This document shows, piece after piece, positions 33,418 to 41,388 of a stretch of DNA of 64,000 bases. The stretch is from GCA-003244245 sp050700055 (GTDB taxonomy: Bacteria; Actinomycetota; Actinomycetes; Mycobacteriales; Pseudonocardiaceae). The notes under the pieces were generated by a model. It saw only the letters and a program-made list of their open reading frames with translations, did not search any database and had not been told where the DNA came from. The stretch's first letter is position 1, and every line of letters starts with the position of its first letter. Both the position numbers and the translations under genes were made by a program. The DNA is taken from contig JBOHGE010000016.1 in NCBI GenBank assembly GCA_050700055.1, positions 32,436 through 96,435 of the forward strand. Direction: 5' to 3'.

Positions 33418-34077
33418 GTGCTGGTGTTGGCTCTTGACACGGCGACCCCCGCGGTGACCGCCGGTTTGCTGCGACTGCCCGCCGTGGGCTGCCCGAAAGT
33501 CCTCGCCGAGCGGATCACCGTGGACGCCCGGGCGCACGGCGAGCTGCTCATGCCGTCGGTGCGGGCGGTGCTCGCGGTCGCCGGGACCCGGCTGCGCGAT
33601 CTCGACGCGGTGGTCTGTGGAGCTGGACCTGGACCGTTCACCGGGCTGCGGGTCGGCATGGTGACCGCGGCGGCGCTGGGTGATGCCCTGGACATCCCGG
33701 TCTATCCGGTGGGAAGTCTGGACGCGATCGCGCACCGCGCAGGTGCCGGCACCGCCTTACTCGTCATCACCGACGCCCGGCGCCGCGAGGTCTATTGGGC
33801 GCGTTATGACCAGGCCGGCAACCGGATCGACGGTCCCCACGTGAATCGGCCGCTCGACGTGCCCCTCGCCGGGGTGGCCCGGGTGGCGGGAACCGCTGAT
33901 GCACTGGATCTGCCGGTCTCGGTGGTGTCGCCGAGGTATCCGGAGCCGGTCGGGTTGGTCGCGGTGGCGGCGGTCGCACTGCGGGCCCAGGCGCCGCCGG
34001 CCCCGCTCACCCCGCTGTACCTGCGCCGTCCCGATGCGCTCGAACCCGGCCCGATCAAGCGGGTGACGCCGGTATGA
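33418..34077 (+). CDS. tsaB: tRNA t6A complex dimerization protein TsaB
   Basis: 219 residues, GTG 33418. ASKHA-fold marks: VLALDTATPAVTAGLL, HGELLMPSVRAVLAVAG, VVCGAGPGPFTGLRVGMVTA and VYPVGSLDAIAHRAG. It scaffolds TsaD and is itself inactive. Ends in ATGA overlap with rimI. Confidence 0.95.
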   Translation: MLVLALDTATPAVTAGLLRLPAVGCPKVLAERITVDARAHGELLMPSVRAVLAVAGTRLRDLDAVVCGAGPGPFTGLRVGMVTAAALGDALDIPVYPVGSLDAIAHRAGAGTALLVITDARRREVYWARYDQAGNRIDGPHVNRPLDVPLAGVARVAGTADALDLPVSVVSPRYPEPVGLVAVAAVALRAQAPPAPLTPLYLRRPDALEPGPIKRVTPV

Positions 34078-34532
34078 GCATCCTGATCGGACTGATGACC
34101 AGCGCCGATGTATGGCACTGCACCGAACTGGAGCAACAGCTCTTCGACGGCGACGACCCATGGGGCCAGGAGGCATTTGTGGAGGCGCTGGCCGCCGGTC
34201 ATCACTACCTGGTAGCGCGACAGGACGGCTGTCTGGTCGGCTATGCTGGCATGGCCCGCGCCGGCAGCGAGGCGGAGGTGCACACCCTCGCGGTGGACCC
34301 GGTACACCAGGGCCGCGGGATCGGTCGTGCACTGTTGCGAGCCATACTTGCTCATGCCGCTGGGGCCACGGTTTTTCTTGAGGTGCGCACCGACAACGAG
34401 TCAGCAATCCAGTTGTATCGCAGCGAAGGTTTCGTCGTGATCGGCACCCGCCGTGGTTACTACCGGCCCAGCGGTGCCGACGCGTTCACCATGCGCCGGG
34501 ATGTCGCGGTCTCCGCGGAGGCGGCGTTGTGA
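34074..34532 (+). CDS. rimI: Ribosomal-protein-S18-alanine N-acetyltransferase RimI
   Basis: 152 residues, ATG 34074. GNAT fold with acetyl-CoA loop VHQGRGIGRALLRAI and the closing FLEVRTDNESAIQLYRSEGF. The place between tsaB and tsaD is conserved. Its last codons (AEAAL) and TGA are part of a duplicated 24-bp segment leading into tsaD. Confidence 0.93.
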   Translation: MSILIGLMTSADVWHCTELEQQLFDGDDPWGQEAFVEALAAGHHYLVARQDGCLVGYAGMARAGSEAEVHTLAVDPVHQGRGIGRALLRAILAHAAGATVFLEVRTDNESAIQLYRSEGFVVIGTRRGYYRPSGADAFTMRRDVAVSAEAAL

Positions 34533-34574
34533 CCGCCGACGTGCGTGGTCCCGCGGAGGCGGCGTTGTGACCGC
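34513..34574 (+). repeat. Duplicated stop-start junction with 13-codon mini-ORF between rimI and tsaD
   Basis: The 24 bases CCGCGGAGGCGGCGTTGTGA plus CCGC occur at 34513-34536 and 34551-34574 (period 38). Each copy holds a GTGA stop-start. The first ends rimI and opens a 13-codon frame (34529-34570) reading VTADVRGPAEAAL, whose TGA overlaps the tsaD GTG in the second copy. Confidence 0.8.
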
Positions 34575-35640
34575 GATAGTTCTGGGTATCGAGACCTCCT
34601 GCGACGAGACCGGCGTAGGCGTCGTGCGGTTGGCAGGTGACGGGACGGTCACGCTGCTCGCCGACGAGATCGCATCCAGTGTGCAGGAGCATGTCCGGTT
34701 CGGTGGTGTGGTACCCGAGGTGGCGTCCCGAGCGCACCTGCAGGCAATGGTGCCGACGGTGCGCCGCGCGTTACGGGCTGCTGGTGTGCAGTCCTCTGAT
34801 GTGGATGCGGTGGCGGTCACCGCGGGTCCCGGGCTGGCCGGCGCGCTGCTGATCGGTTTGGCCGCGGCCAAGGCGTACGCGGCAGCCTGGGAGGTTCCGC
34901 TGTACGGGGTGAATCACCTCACGGCGCACATTGCGGTGGACACCCTGGAGCACGGGCCGTTACCTCCGGCGTTGGCCTTGCTGGTCTCGGGTGGGCACTC
35001 CAGCCTGCTGCAGGTCTCGTCGCTGGTGCACCCGTTGCACCCGTTGGGGGCCACCGTCGACGATGCCGCGGGGGAGGCGTTCGACAAGGTGGCGCGGCTG
35101 CTGGGGTTGGGCTTTCCCGGTGGACCGTTCATCGATCGGGCCGCCCGGGACGGGGATCCGGGCAGTGTCCGATTTCCCCGCGGGCTGACCCGCCCCGGCG
35201 ACTCGGCCTACGACTTCTCCTTCTCGGGCCTCAAGACCGCGGTCGCCCGGCACGTCGAGGGGCTGCAACGCCGCGGGAGCGCGGTGCCGGTGGCCGACGT
35301 GGCGGCGGCTTTCCAGGAGGCGGTGGTCGACGTGCTCACCGCCAAGGCGATCCGGGCGGCGACCGACCTCGGTATCGATACCCTGCTCATCGGCGGCGGG
35401 GTAGCCGCGAACTCCCGGTTGCGCGCGCTGGCGCAACACCGCTGCACCGCAGCCGGTGTGCGGTTGCGAGTGCCCCGGCCGCGGCTGTGCACCGACAACG
35501 GAGCCATGGTGGCCGCACTCGGCGCACACCTGCTCGCCGCCGGCGCGCCCGGCTCGCAGCTCGACATCCCCGCCGACCCGGGCCTGCCGATCACCACCTC
35601 CCTGGTTGGTAGCTCTTCAAGTACCACCAACCGGGGGTGA
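34567..35640 (+). CDS. tsaD: tRNA t6A transferase TsaD
   Basis: 357 residues, GTG 34567 just before the family start IVLGIETSCDETGVGVV. The Fe-binding histidines are in YGVNHLTAHIAV; other blocks are HVRFGGVVPEVASRAHLQ, AVTAGPGLAGALLIG, LLVSGGHSSLL, DDAAGEAFDKVARLLGLGFP and IGGGVAANSRLR. It transfers threonylcarbamoyl to tRNA. The final residues VGSSSSTTNRG and the TGA are encoded by the arm of a long inverted repeat, so the tail is probably not functional. Confidence 0.96.
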   Translation: MTAIVLGIETSCDETGVGVVRLAGDGTVTLLADEIASSVQEHVRFGGVVPEVASRAHLQAMVPTVRRALRAAGVQSSDVDAVAVTAGPGLAGALLIGLAAAKAYAAAWEVPLYGVNHLTAHIAVDTLEHGPLPPALALLVSGGHSSLLQVSSLVHPLHPLGATVDDAAGEAFDKVARLLGLGFPGGPFIDRAARDGDPGSVRFPRGLTRPGDSAYDFSFSGLKTAVARHVEGLQRRGSAVPVADVAAAFQEAVVDVLTAKAIRAATDLGIDTLLIGGGVAANSRLRALAQHRCTAAGVRLRVPRPRLCTDNGAMVAALGAHLLAAGAPGSQLDIPADPGLPITTSLVGSSSSTTNRG

Positions 35641-35744
35641 CGGTGCTGTTAACCGCTGCCAACCCTGCGCCGGACCGGCGCAGGGTTGGCAGCGGTTTGA
35701 GGTCGTGCCACCCCCGGTTGGTGGTACTTGAAGAGCTACCAACC
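35604..35744. repeat. Nested long inverted repeat (36-bp outer, 23-bp inner arms)
   Basis: Outer arms 35604-35639 (starting GGTTGGTAGCTCTTCAAGTA) and 35709-35744 are exact reverse complements. Between them, 35651-35673 (starting AACCGCTGCCAACCCTGCGC) pairs exactly with 35675-35697 across a single base. It fills the gap between convergent tsaD and phoD and covers the end of tsaD. Confidence 0.9.
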
Positions 35745-35747
35745 GGC

Positions 35748-37304
35748 TCAGGCCGGGTGCAGAGCGGCCTCCCGGTCGGGCACCACGAACGACGCCCTGG
35801 TCTGCACCGCCGCATCGGGTCGGGACACGAAGGGCACCACTTGGAAGTCGGCCCGCAACTCCCCAGGCGTGAACCGGGTGCGCACGTACCCGCGGCGGTT
35901 GTTGTAGAAGCGGATGTGCGGGTTGTCGGCCAGCGCGGCGACCGCTTCGGGGCGGGTCTCCGAGCCGTCCCCTCCTGAGGTGATCGAGCTGGTCACCAGC
36001 TCGGTGCCGACCGCGGCCGAGGTGGGGTCGTCGAAGCGTTCGCGGATCTCGGCGGCCCAGTGTGCGTGGACGTCGCCGGTGAGCACGATGGCGTTGCGTA
36101 CCGGCGAGTCTCGCAGCCCGGCGACGATCCGGTCGCGGTTGCCGGCGTAGCCGTCCCAGGCGTCGACGTTGAAACCGCGAGCCGGGCCGGGCGTGAGGTC
36201 GAGCTGGGAGAAGAAGACCTGCTGGCCGAGCACGTCCCAGCGGGATCGGGACCGCTGCAACCCTTCCAGCAGCCACCGCTCCTGCTCGGCACCGGTGATC
36301 GAGCGAGCGGGGTCGGTGCGTTCGGCGCAGTCGGTGTTGAACTGGTCACCGCAGGGTTGGTCGTTGCGGTACTGCCGGGTGTCGAGCAGGTGAAACGTCA
36401 CGAGGTCACCCCACCGCACGCGACGGTAAAGCTGCATGTCGCTGCCGCGCGGCAGCGAAGACCCGCGCAGCGGCATGTTCTCGTAGTATGCCTGCAGTGC
36501 CGCCGCGCGCCGGGCCAGGAATCCTTCCTGAGGGTTCTCGGGCACCTCGTCGGCCCAGTTGTTGTCCAGCTCGTGGTCGTCCCAGACCACCAGCCACGGC
36601 GCGACGGCATGCGCGGCCTGCAGGTCGGGGTCGGTCTTGTACTGGGCGTAGCGTCGGCGATAGCTCGCCAGGGTCTCGGTCTCGGGACCCACGTGGTGGC
36701 GGACCGTGCCGCTGGAGACGGTGTACCGGTCGGCGGCGTACTCGTACTGGTAGTCACCCAGGTGCAGCACGACGTCGGGATCCTCCGCGGCCAGCCGGCG
36801 ATACGCGGTGAACCACCCGTGCTCGTACTGCGAGCAGGAGGCGAAGCACATGGTCAGCGAGGCGGTCGATGGCGGCGCGGTGCGCGTCCGGCCGACCGGT
36901 GACAGATGCCCGCCGGCTCGGAACCGGTAGAAGTACTCGCGGCCCGGGCGCAGCCCGGTGAGCTCGAGGTGCACGCTGTGCGCCGCCTGCGGTGCTGCGG
37001 TGCTGCGTCCGCGCCGCTCGACCTGCCGGAATCTTTCGTCGGTGGCCAGTTCCCACTCCACGTCCACGGGGCGGGCCGGCATCCCGCCCAGCCCGTCGTC
37101 GGCCAGCGGGCTGGGCGCCAGCCGGGTCCACAGCACCACACCGTCGGCGGCCGGGTCACCGGAGGCCACCCCGACGGTGAACGGGTCACCCAGCGGCCGG
37201 CTGCGGGCGCTGACCGGCGTTCGGGCACTACAACCAGCGACGGCAAGCGCGACCGCGCCGGCCAGCACCGTGCGGCGGGTCGGACGGTGGCAGGGCTGGA
37301 CCAT
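35748..37304 (-). CDS. PhoD-family alkaline phosphatase/phosphodiesterase
   Basis: 518 residues, ATG or GTG near 37304. The start has a twin-arginine signal (RRTVLAGAVALAVAGC) ending in a lipobox-like Cys, so it is exported folded and perhaps lipid-anchored. A PhoD N-terminal Ig-like domain (FTVGVASGDPAADGVVLWTR, LTGLRPGREYFYRFRAG) precedes the metal-dependent phosphatase core: CFASCSQYEHG, HLGDYQYEY, WDDHELDNNWADE and LTGDVHAHWAAE, which hold the Fe/Ca ligands. It probably scavenges phosphate from phosphoesters. No Pho-box was identified upstream. Confidence 0.93.
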   Translation of the reverse strand: MVQPCHRPTRRTVLAGAVALAVAGCSARTPVSARSRPLGDPFTVGVASGDPAADGVVLWTRLAPSPLADDGLGGMPARPVDVEWELATDERFRQVERRGRSTAAPQAAHSVHLELTGLRPGREYFYRFRAGGHLSPVGRTRTAPPSTASLTMCFASCSQYEHGWFTAYRRLAAEDPDVVLHLGDYQYEYAADRYTVSSGTVRHHVGPETETLASYRRRYAQYKTDPDLQAAHAVAPWLVVWDDHELDNNWADEVPENPQEGFLARRAAALQAYYENMPLRGSSLPRGSDMQLYRRVRWGDLVTFHLLDTRQYRNDQPCGDQFNTDCAERTDPARSITGAEQERWLLEGLQRSRSRWDVLGQQVFFSQLDLTPGPARGFNVDAWDGYAGNRDRIVAGLRDSPVRNAIVLTGDVHAHWAAEIRERFDDPTSAAVGTELVTSSITSGGDGSETRPEAVAALADNPHIRFYNNRRGYVRTRFTPGELRADFQVVPFVSRPDAAVQTRASFVVPDREAALHPA

Positions 37305-37466
37305 GTCGGCGTCCTCCGGCTGATGTCGCGGGACCCGCAGCGGGCCCGATCGATCCGATCAGTATCGGGTGACGCGGTAACGATGAGCAGGTGAATTTCT
37401 CGGATGAGTTTCTGACTTGCCGACCACCCTAGTTGAGCGCTGGCACTCGGCGCAGTACTCTGCTAA

Positions 37467-37493
37467 CTGGCACTCTGGTCACCAGAGTGCCAG
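37467..37493 (+). promoter_or_regulatory. CIRCE operator (HrcA) upstream of groES
   Basis: CTGGCACTC (37467-37475), nine bases, then GAGTGCCAG (37485-37493): a perfect 9-9-9 CIRCE element. A half-site CTGGCACTC also occurs at 37440-37448. It predicts repression of groES (and probably groEL1) by HrcA, released by heat. Confidence 0.92.
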
Positions 37494-37596
37494 CATGGCA
37501 TGGGCTTCCTCGGCACCCGCGACGGCGAGGGAGTCGCAGCCAGCATCAGACAACCCTGCCAGCTCTTCAAAGACCCCAAAAAGTGGAGGTCACACT

Positions 37597-37893
37597 GTGA
37601 CGAGCGTGAACATCAAGCCGCTCGAGGACAAGATCGTCGTCCAGGCCAACGAGGCCGAGACGACGACGGCATCCGGCATCGTCATCCCGGACACCGCCAA
37701 GGAGAAGCCCCAGGAGGGCAAGGTCTTGGCCGTGGGCCCAGGTCGGGTCAATGACAGCGGCACCCGCATCCCGGTGGATGTGAGCGTCGGTGATGTCGTC
37801 CTCTACAGCAAGTACGGTGGCACCGAGATCAAGCACAACGGTGAGGAGTACCTGATTCTCTCCGCCCGCGACGTGCTCGCCGTTGTCAACTGA
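37597..37893 (+). CDS. groES: Co-chaperonin GroES
   Basis: 98 residues. GTG 37597 stands nine bases after GGAGG; GTG 37606 is too far. Family blocks: IKPLEDKIVVQANEAETTTA, GIVIPDTAKEKPQEGKVLAV and EIKHNGEEYLILSARDVLAV. The mobile loop (residues ~20-33) caps GroEL rings. It is followed by groEL1 after 154 bases holding a strong hairpin. Confidence 0.97.
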   Translation: MTSVNIKPLEDKIVVQANEAETTTASGIVIPDTAKEKPQEGKVLAVGPGRVNDSGTRIPVDVSVGDVVLYSKYGGTEIKHNGEEYLILSARDVLAVVN

Positions 37894-37947
37894 CGGTTCG
37901 GCCGTAGCACACCGTGGTCGTCGTCAGGAGGCCACTCAGATCACCGT

Positions 37948-37985
37948 GACCGCCCCGCTGCCCCTCCGGGGTCGGCGGGGCGGTC
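37948..37985 (+). terminator. GC-rich hairpin between groES and groEL1
   Basis: GACCGCCCCGC (37948-37958) pairs perfectly with GCGGGGCGGTC (37975-37985) around a 16-base loop. With no T-tract it may act as an attenuator or an RNA-processing/stabilising stem that sets the groES:groEL1 ratio. Confidence 0.65.
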
Positions 37986-38047
37986 AGGCATCGGGTCCCG
38001 GCAACGCCGGAGACCTCAGCAGAGTTCGTCCGTGAGGAAGGCAGGCA

Positions 38048-39667
38048 ATGCCCAAGCAGATCACGTTCGACGAGACCGCGCGGCGCGCGCTGGAGCGCGG
38101 AGTCGACCAGCTCGCCGACGCGGTCAAGATCACTCTCGGCCCGCGCGGTCGGCACGTGGTGCTGGCCAAGAAGTACGGCGGTCCGTTGATCACCAATGAC
38201 GGGGTGACGATCGCTCGTGAGATCGAGCTGACCGACCCCTACGAGAACCTCGGCGCCCAGTTCGCCAAGACAGTGGCGACCAAGACCAACGACGTGGCCG
38301 GGGACGGCACCACCACCGCCACCGTGCTGGCCCAAGCCATGGTCAAGATGGGACTGCGCAACGTGGCTGCCGGTGCCAACCCCACCGCGGTGGGGCACGG
38401 CATCGCGGCGGCCGCCGAGGCGATCGTTGCGATGTTGCGATCCAAGGCGACGCCGGTGCAGGGCCAGCACGCGATCGCCCAGGTCGCCACGGTGTCCTCG
38501 CGTGACCCGAAGATCGGCGCGCTGGTCGGCGAGGCGATGACCAAGGTCGGTGAGAACGGCGTCATCACCGTGGAGGAGTCCTCCACGATGGCTACCGAGC
38601 TGGAGATCGCCGAGGGCGTCGCGTTCGACAAGGGCTACATCTCGCCCTACTTCGTCAACGACGCCGAGCGGATGGAGACGGTGTTGGTCGACGCCCACAT
38701 CCTGCTGCATCGCGAGAAGGTCTCCTCGCTCCAGGATCTGCTGCCACTCCTGGAGAAGATCAGCCAGGCCGGCAAGCCGCTGCTCATCGTGGCCGAGGAT
38801 GTCGAGGGCGAGGCGTTGTCCACCCTGGTGGTCAACGCGATCCGTAAGACACTGTCGGTGGTGGCGGTGAAGGCGCCGTTCTTCGGTGACCGCCGTAAGG
38901 CATTCATGGATGACCTGGCTGCCGTCACCGGTGCTCAGGTGATCGATCCTGAGATCGGCCTCGCACTGTCCGAGGTCGGGCTCGACGTGCTCGGCCGTGC
39001 CCGACGGGTTGTGGTGACCAAGGACGACACCACCATTGTCGATGGTGGCGGCGACCAGACGGATGTCGACGTCCGCGCTGCGCAGATCCGTCACGAGATC
39101 GACGAGACCGACTCGGACTGGGATCGTGAGAAGCTCCAGGAGCGGCTGGCCAAGCTCGTCGGAGGGATAGCCGTGATCAAGGTCGGGGCGGCTACCGAGA
39201 CCGAGCTCAAAGAGCGCAAGTCCAGGATCGAGGATGCCGTGGCAGCCACCCGGGCGGCCGCTGAGGAGGGCATCATCCCCGGTGGGGGGGTAGCGTTGGT
39301 GCACGCCGCGCATCTGGTCGGCGACCTCGGCCTACAGGGCGACGAGGCCACCGGCGCCGCCATCGTCTGGGCTGCCAGTGCCGCCCCGCTTGCCTGGATC
39401 GCCAACAACGCGGGCTTCGAGGGCTCCGTGGTGGTTGCCAAGGTACGGGACATGCAGTGGGGTCACGGCTTTGACGCCGAAGCCGAGACCTACTGCGACC
39501 TGGTTGCCGCCGGCATTGTCGACCCGGTGAAGGTGACCCGGTCGGCGCTCGTCAACGCCACCTCGATCGCTCGGATGGTGATCACCACTGAGAGTGCGGT
39601 GGTTGACAAGCCGGAGACGGCAGGTCCGGGCGGGCAGGGCCATGGTCATGGGCACGGGCCGGGTTGA
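38048..39667 (+). CDS. groEL1: Chaperonin GroEL1
   Basis: 539 residues, ATG 38048 after GAGGAAGG. ATP-binding TLGPRGRHVV and DVAGDGTTTATVLAQ, and the closing IPGGGVALVHAAH are standard. The end is GQGHGHGHGPG, a histidine-rich tail as in mycobacterial and streptomycete GroEL1 copies, instead of the GGM repeats of housekeeping GroEL. A second, essential groEL (groEL2) is therefore expected elsewhere. GroEL1 forms are linked to specialised clients, and the His tail may bind metals. Confidence 0.96.
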   Translation: MPKQITFDETARRALERGVDQLADAVKITLGPRGRHVVLAKKYGGPLITNDGVTIAREIELTDPYENLGAQFAKTVATKTNDVAGDGTTTATVLAQAMVKMGLRNVAAGANPTAVGHGIAAAAEAIVAMLRSKATPVQGQHAIAQVATVSSRDPKIGALVGEAMTKVGENGVITVEESSTMATELEIAEGVAFDKGYISPYFVNDAERMETVLVDAHILLHREKVSSLQDLLPLLEKISQAGKPLLIVAEDVEGEALSTLVVNAIRKTLSVVAVKAPFFGDRRKAFMDDLAAVTGAQVIDPEIGLALSEVGLDVLGRARRVVVTKDDTTIVDGGGDQTDVDVRAAQIRHEIDETDSDWDREKLQERLAKLVGGIAVIKVGAATETELKERKSRIEDAVAATRAAAEEGIIPGGGVALVHAAHLVGDLGLQGDEATGAAIVWAASAAPLAWIANNAGFEGSVVVAKVRDMQWGHGFDAEAETYCDLVAAGIVDPVKVTRSALVNATSIARMVITTESAVVDKPETAGPGGQGHGHGHGPG

Positions 39668-39817
39668 CAGCCATCCGGTATCCCGTGACGTCATCACCCT
39701 CGTAACGCGACGCCGCGACGGTCCTTGCGTCTCATCGGTGGAGGCGTTAGGGCCGTCTGAGCGACATCAGGTAGTCGAAATGCCTGAATCATCCTTGTCC
39801 GTGGTACTGCCGTGATG

Positions 39818-39843
39818 CGCTCACACTCGGTAGAGTGAGCGTT
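39818..39843 (+). terminator. Short hairpin downstream of groEL1
   Basis: CGCTCACACTC and GAGTGAGCG pair around a short loop (one unpaired base in the stem). It lies about 150 bases after groEL1 and before the bldM leader. Nothing else is recognised in 39668-39983 apart from the GGAGG-like site of the next gene. Confidence 0.45.
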
Positions 39844-39983
39844 GCTCCACGCGGTGGTGACAGCCGTTCGGAGCGGTGTGGCTCCGGTCCTTGATGGAAC
39901 TCCATCAGATCGTGTCAAGTTTCGGGTCCGCACGACCGATAGGGAGGTGGGCACATCACTTGGCTGCAGGAAAGGAGCCCCCC

Positions 39984-40580
39984 GTGACCGCAGTTCTCAT
40001 CTGCGATGACCGGCGAAGCGTCCGCGAGGGACTCACCCGTGTGATGTCCGCGGTCCCTGGCGTCGCTCGGATCGACTGCGTGGCACACGGTGACGAGCTG
40101 CTAGCCCGTTACTCTCGGCAGCCAGTGGATGTCGTTCTGGTCGGTACCCAGCGTGCGGTGCCCACTGGTGTGGAGGCCACTCGCCGGCTGGTGTCGGCGC
40201 ATCCGCAGGCCAACGTCATCGTGTTCGGCGCACCGGACGACGCGGGCAGCATCGCCGCCGCGATCGCCGGTGGTGCCCGCGGGTATCTGCGCTGGGACGC
40301 TTCGCGTCCAGAGCTCGTTGCTGCGCTGGCGCACACGCTGGCCAGCACGTCGGTGCCCGCGCCGCGACCGCCGTCTGATCCTGGTGTGCAGCTCACCGAG
40401 CGTGAGTTGCAGGTGCTGCGCGGGATGAGCCAGGGCAAGAGCAACGGGCAGATCGGCCGCGAGCTCTATTTGTCCGAGGACACGGTGAAAACCCATGCCC
40501 GGCGGCTGTTTCGGAAGCTCGGCGTGCGGGATCGGGCGCAGGCCGTGGCACATGGTTTCCGGCGCGGTCTGGTTGCCTGA
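39984..40580 (+). CDS. bldM: BldM-like atypical response regulator with LuxR-type HTH
   Basis: 198 residues, GTG 39984 after AAAGGAG. The C-terminal half has LTERELQVLRGMSQGKSNGQ then IGRELYLSEDTVKTHARRLF and RAQAVAHGFRRGLVA, closely like streptomycete BldM, and its position near groEL1, sigD and guaB is the BldM position as I recall it. The receiver half is degenerate: the expected phospho-Asp position reads VDVVLVGTQRAVPTG, and the conserved Lys of GYLxK reads GYLRWDA. So phosphorylation is unlikely and regulation would be by dimer choice or ligand. BldM controls development in Streptomyces; here the role is inferred. Confidence 0.8.
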   Translation: MTAVLICDDRRSVREGLTRVMSAVPGVARIDCVAHGDELLARYSRQPVDVVLVGTQRAVPTGVEATRRLVSAHPQANVIVFGAPDDAGSIAAAIAGGARGYLRWDASRPELVAALAHTLASTSVPAPRPPSDPGVQLTERELQVLRGMSQGKSNGQIGRELYLSEDTVKTHARRLFRKLGVRDRAQAVAHGFRRGLVA

Positions 40581-40589
40581 TCCGTTCTG

Positions 40590-40630
40590 GCGCACAGGGG
40601 CCGATGGCGATGCCATCGGCCCCTGTGCGC
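40590..40630 (+). terminator. 19-bp perfect hairpin terminator of bldM
   Basis: GCGCACAGGGGCCGATGGC (40590-40608) pairs exactly with 40612-40630 around a three-base loop, ten bases after the bldM stop. No further gene is seen in 40631-40811. Confidence 0.8.
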
Positions 40631-40811
40631 TGTGCACGTGCAAGATACCCGCGATACCGAGTTCTACAGTTGATCTGCCGACCACTACGGTTGCACGTGA
40701 GGTGCCGTGGTCTCGGGACAGTGATGGCTGGTCGAGACCTCGGAATGGCCACCGCCAGCCGGCGTGCAGTCCGGCTGGTCCCGCGTCGTAACGGCAGGGC
40801 TGCATTCTGCG

Positions 40812-41387
40812 ATGACTGTAGTGGGGGACGACCTCAACGTCCTTGTTGGTGCCGCCGTCGATGGCGACAGAGCTGCCGTCGACGGTGTTCTCCGCTGGAT
40901 TCGTCCCCTCGTGTTGCGGTACTGCCGCGCACGCGTTGGCAGTCAGGAAAGGACGTTCGCTTCGGCGGACGACGTGGCCCAGGAGGTGTGTCTCGCGGTG
41001 TTTGCGGCCTTGCCCAGTTACCGCGACCAGGGTCGGCCATTCCTTGCCTTCGTGTACGGCATCGCAGCCCACAAGGTGGCCGACGCTCACCGGTCGTCGG
41101 CGCGCAACCGTGCCGAGCCGGTCCCGGAGATCCCCGATTCTCCGGACCGGGACGACGCAGGCCCGGAGTATCGGGCCATTCAGGGTGAGCTGGCCGGTCG
41201 GATGGACCGGTTGCTGGAGATGCTGCCGGACAAGCAGCGCGAGATTCTGATTCTGCGAGTGGTGGTGGGGTTGTCCGCGGAGGAGACCGCCGAGGCGGTG
41301 GGGTCGACTCCCGGTGCGGTCCGGGTAGCTCAGCACCGGGCTTTAGGGAAGTTACGCAACGTACTGCAGTCCGAGGAGGTGGTCTGA
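40812..41387 (+). CDS. sigD: ECF RNA polymerase sigma factor SigD
   Basis: 191 residues. ATG 40812 gives the usual short N-terminus; an in-frame opening at 40764 is less likely. Region 2 is at about residues 20-90 (LRYCRARVGSQERTFASADD, VAQEVCLAVFAALPSYRDQG, FVYGIAAHKVADAHR). Region 4 is at about 130-185 (LPDKQREILILRVVVGLSAE and ETAEAVGSTPGAVRVAQHRA). The downstream membrane anti-sigma gene and the gene order identify it as SigD. In mycobacteria SigD serves stationary phase and nutrient stress. Confidence 0.92.
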   Translation: MTVVGDDLNVLVGAAVDGDRAAVDGVLRWIRPLVLRYCRARVGSQERTFASADDVAQEVCLAVFAALPSYRDQGRPFLAFVYGIAAHKVADAHRSSARNRAEPVPEIPDSPDRDDAGPEYRAIQGELAGRMDRLLEMLPDKQREILILRVVVGLSAEETAEAVGSTPGAVRVAQHRALGKLRNVLQSEEVV

Positions 41388-41388
41388 A

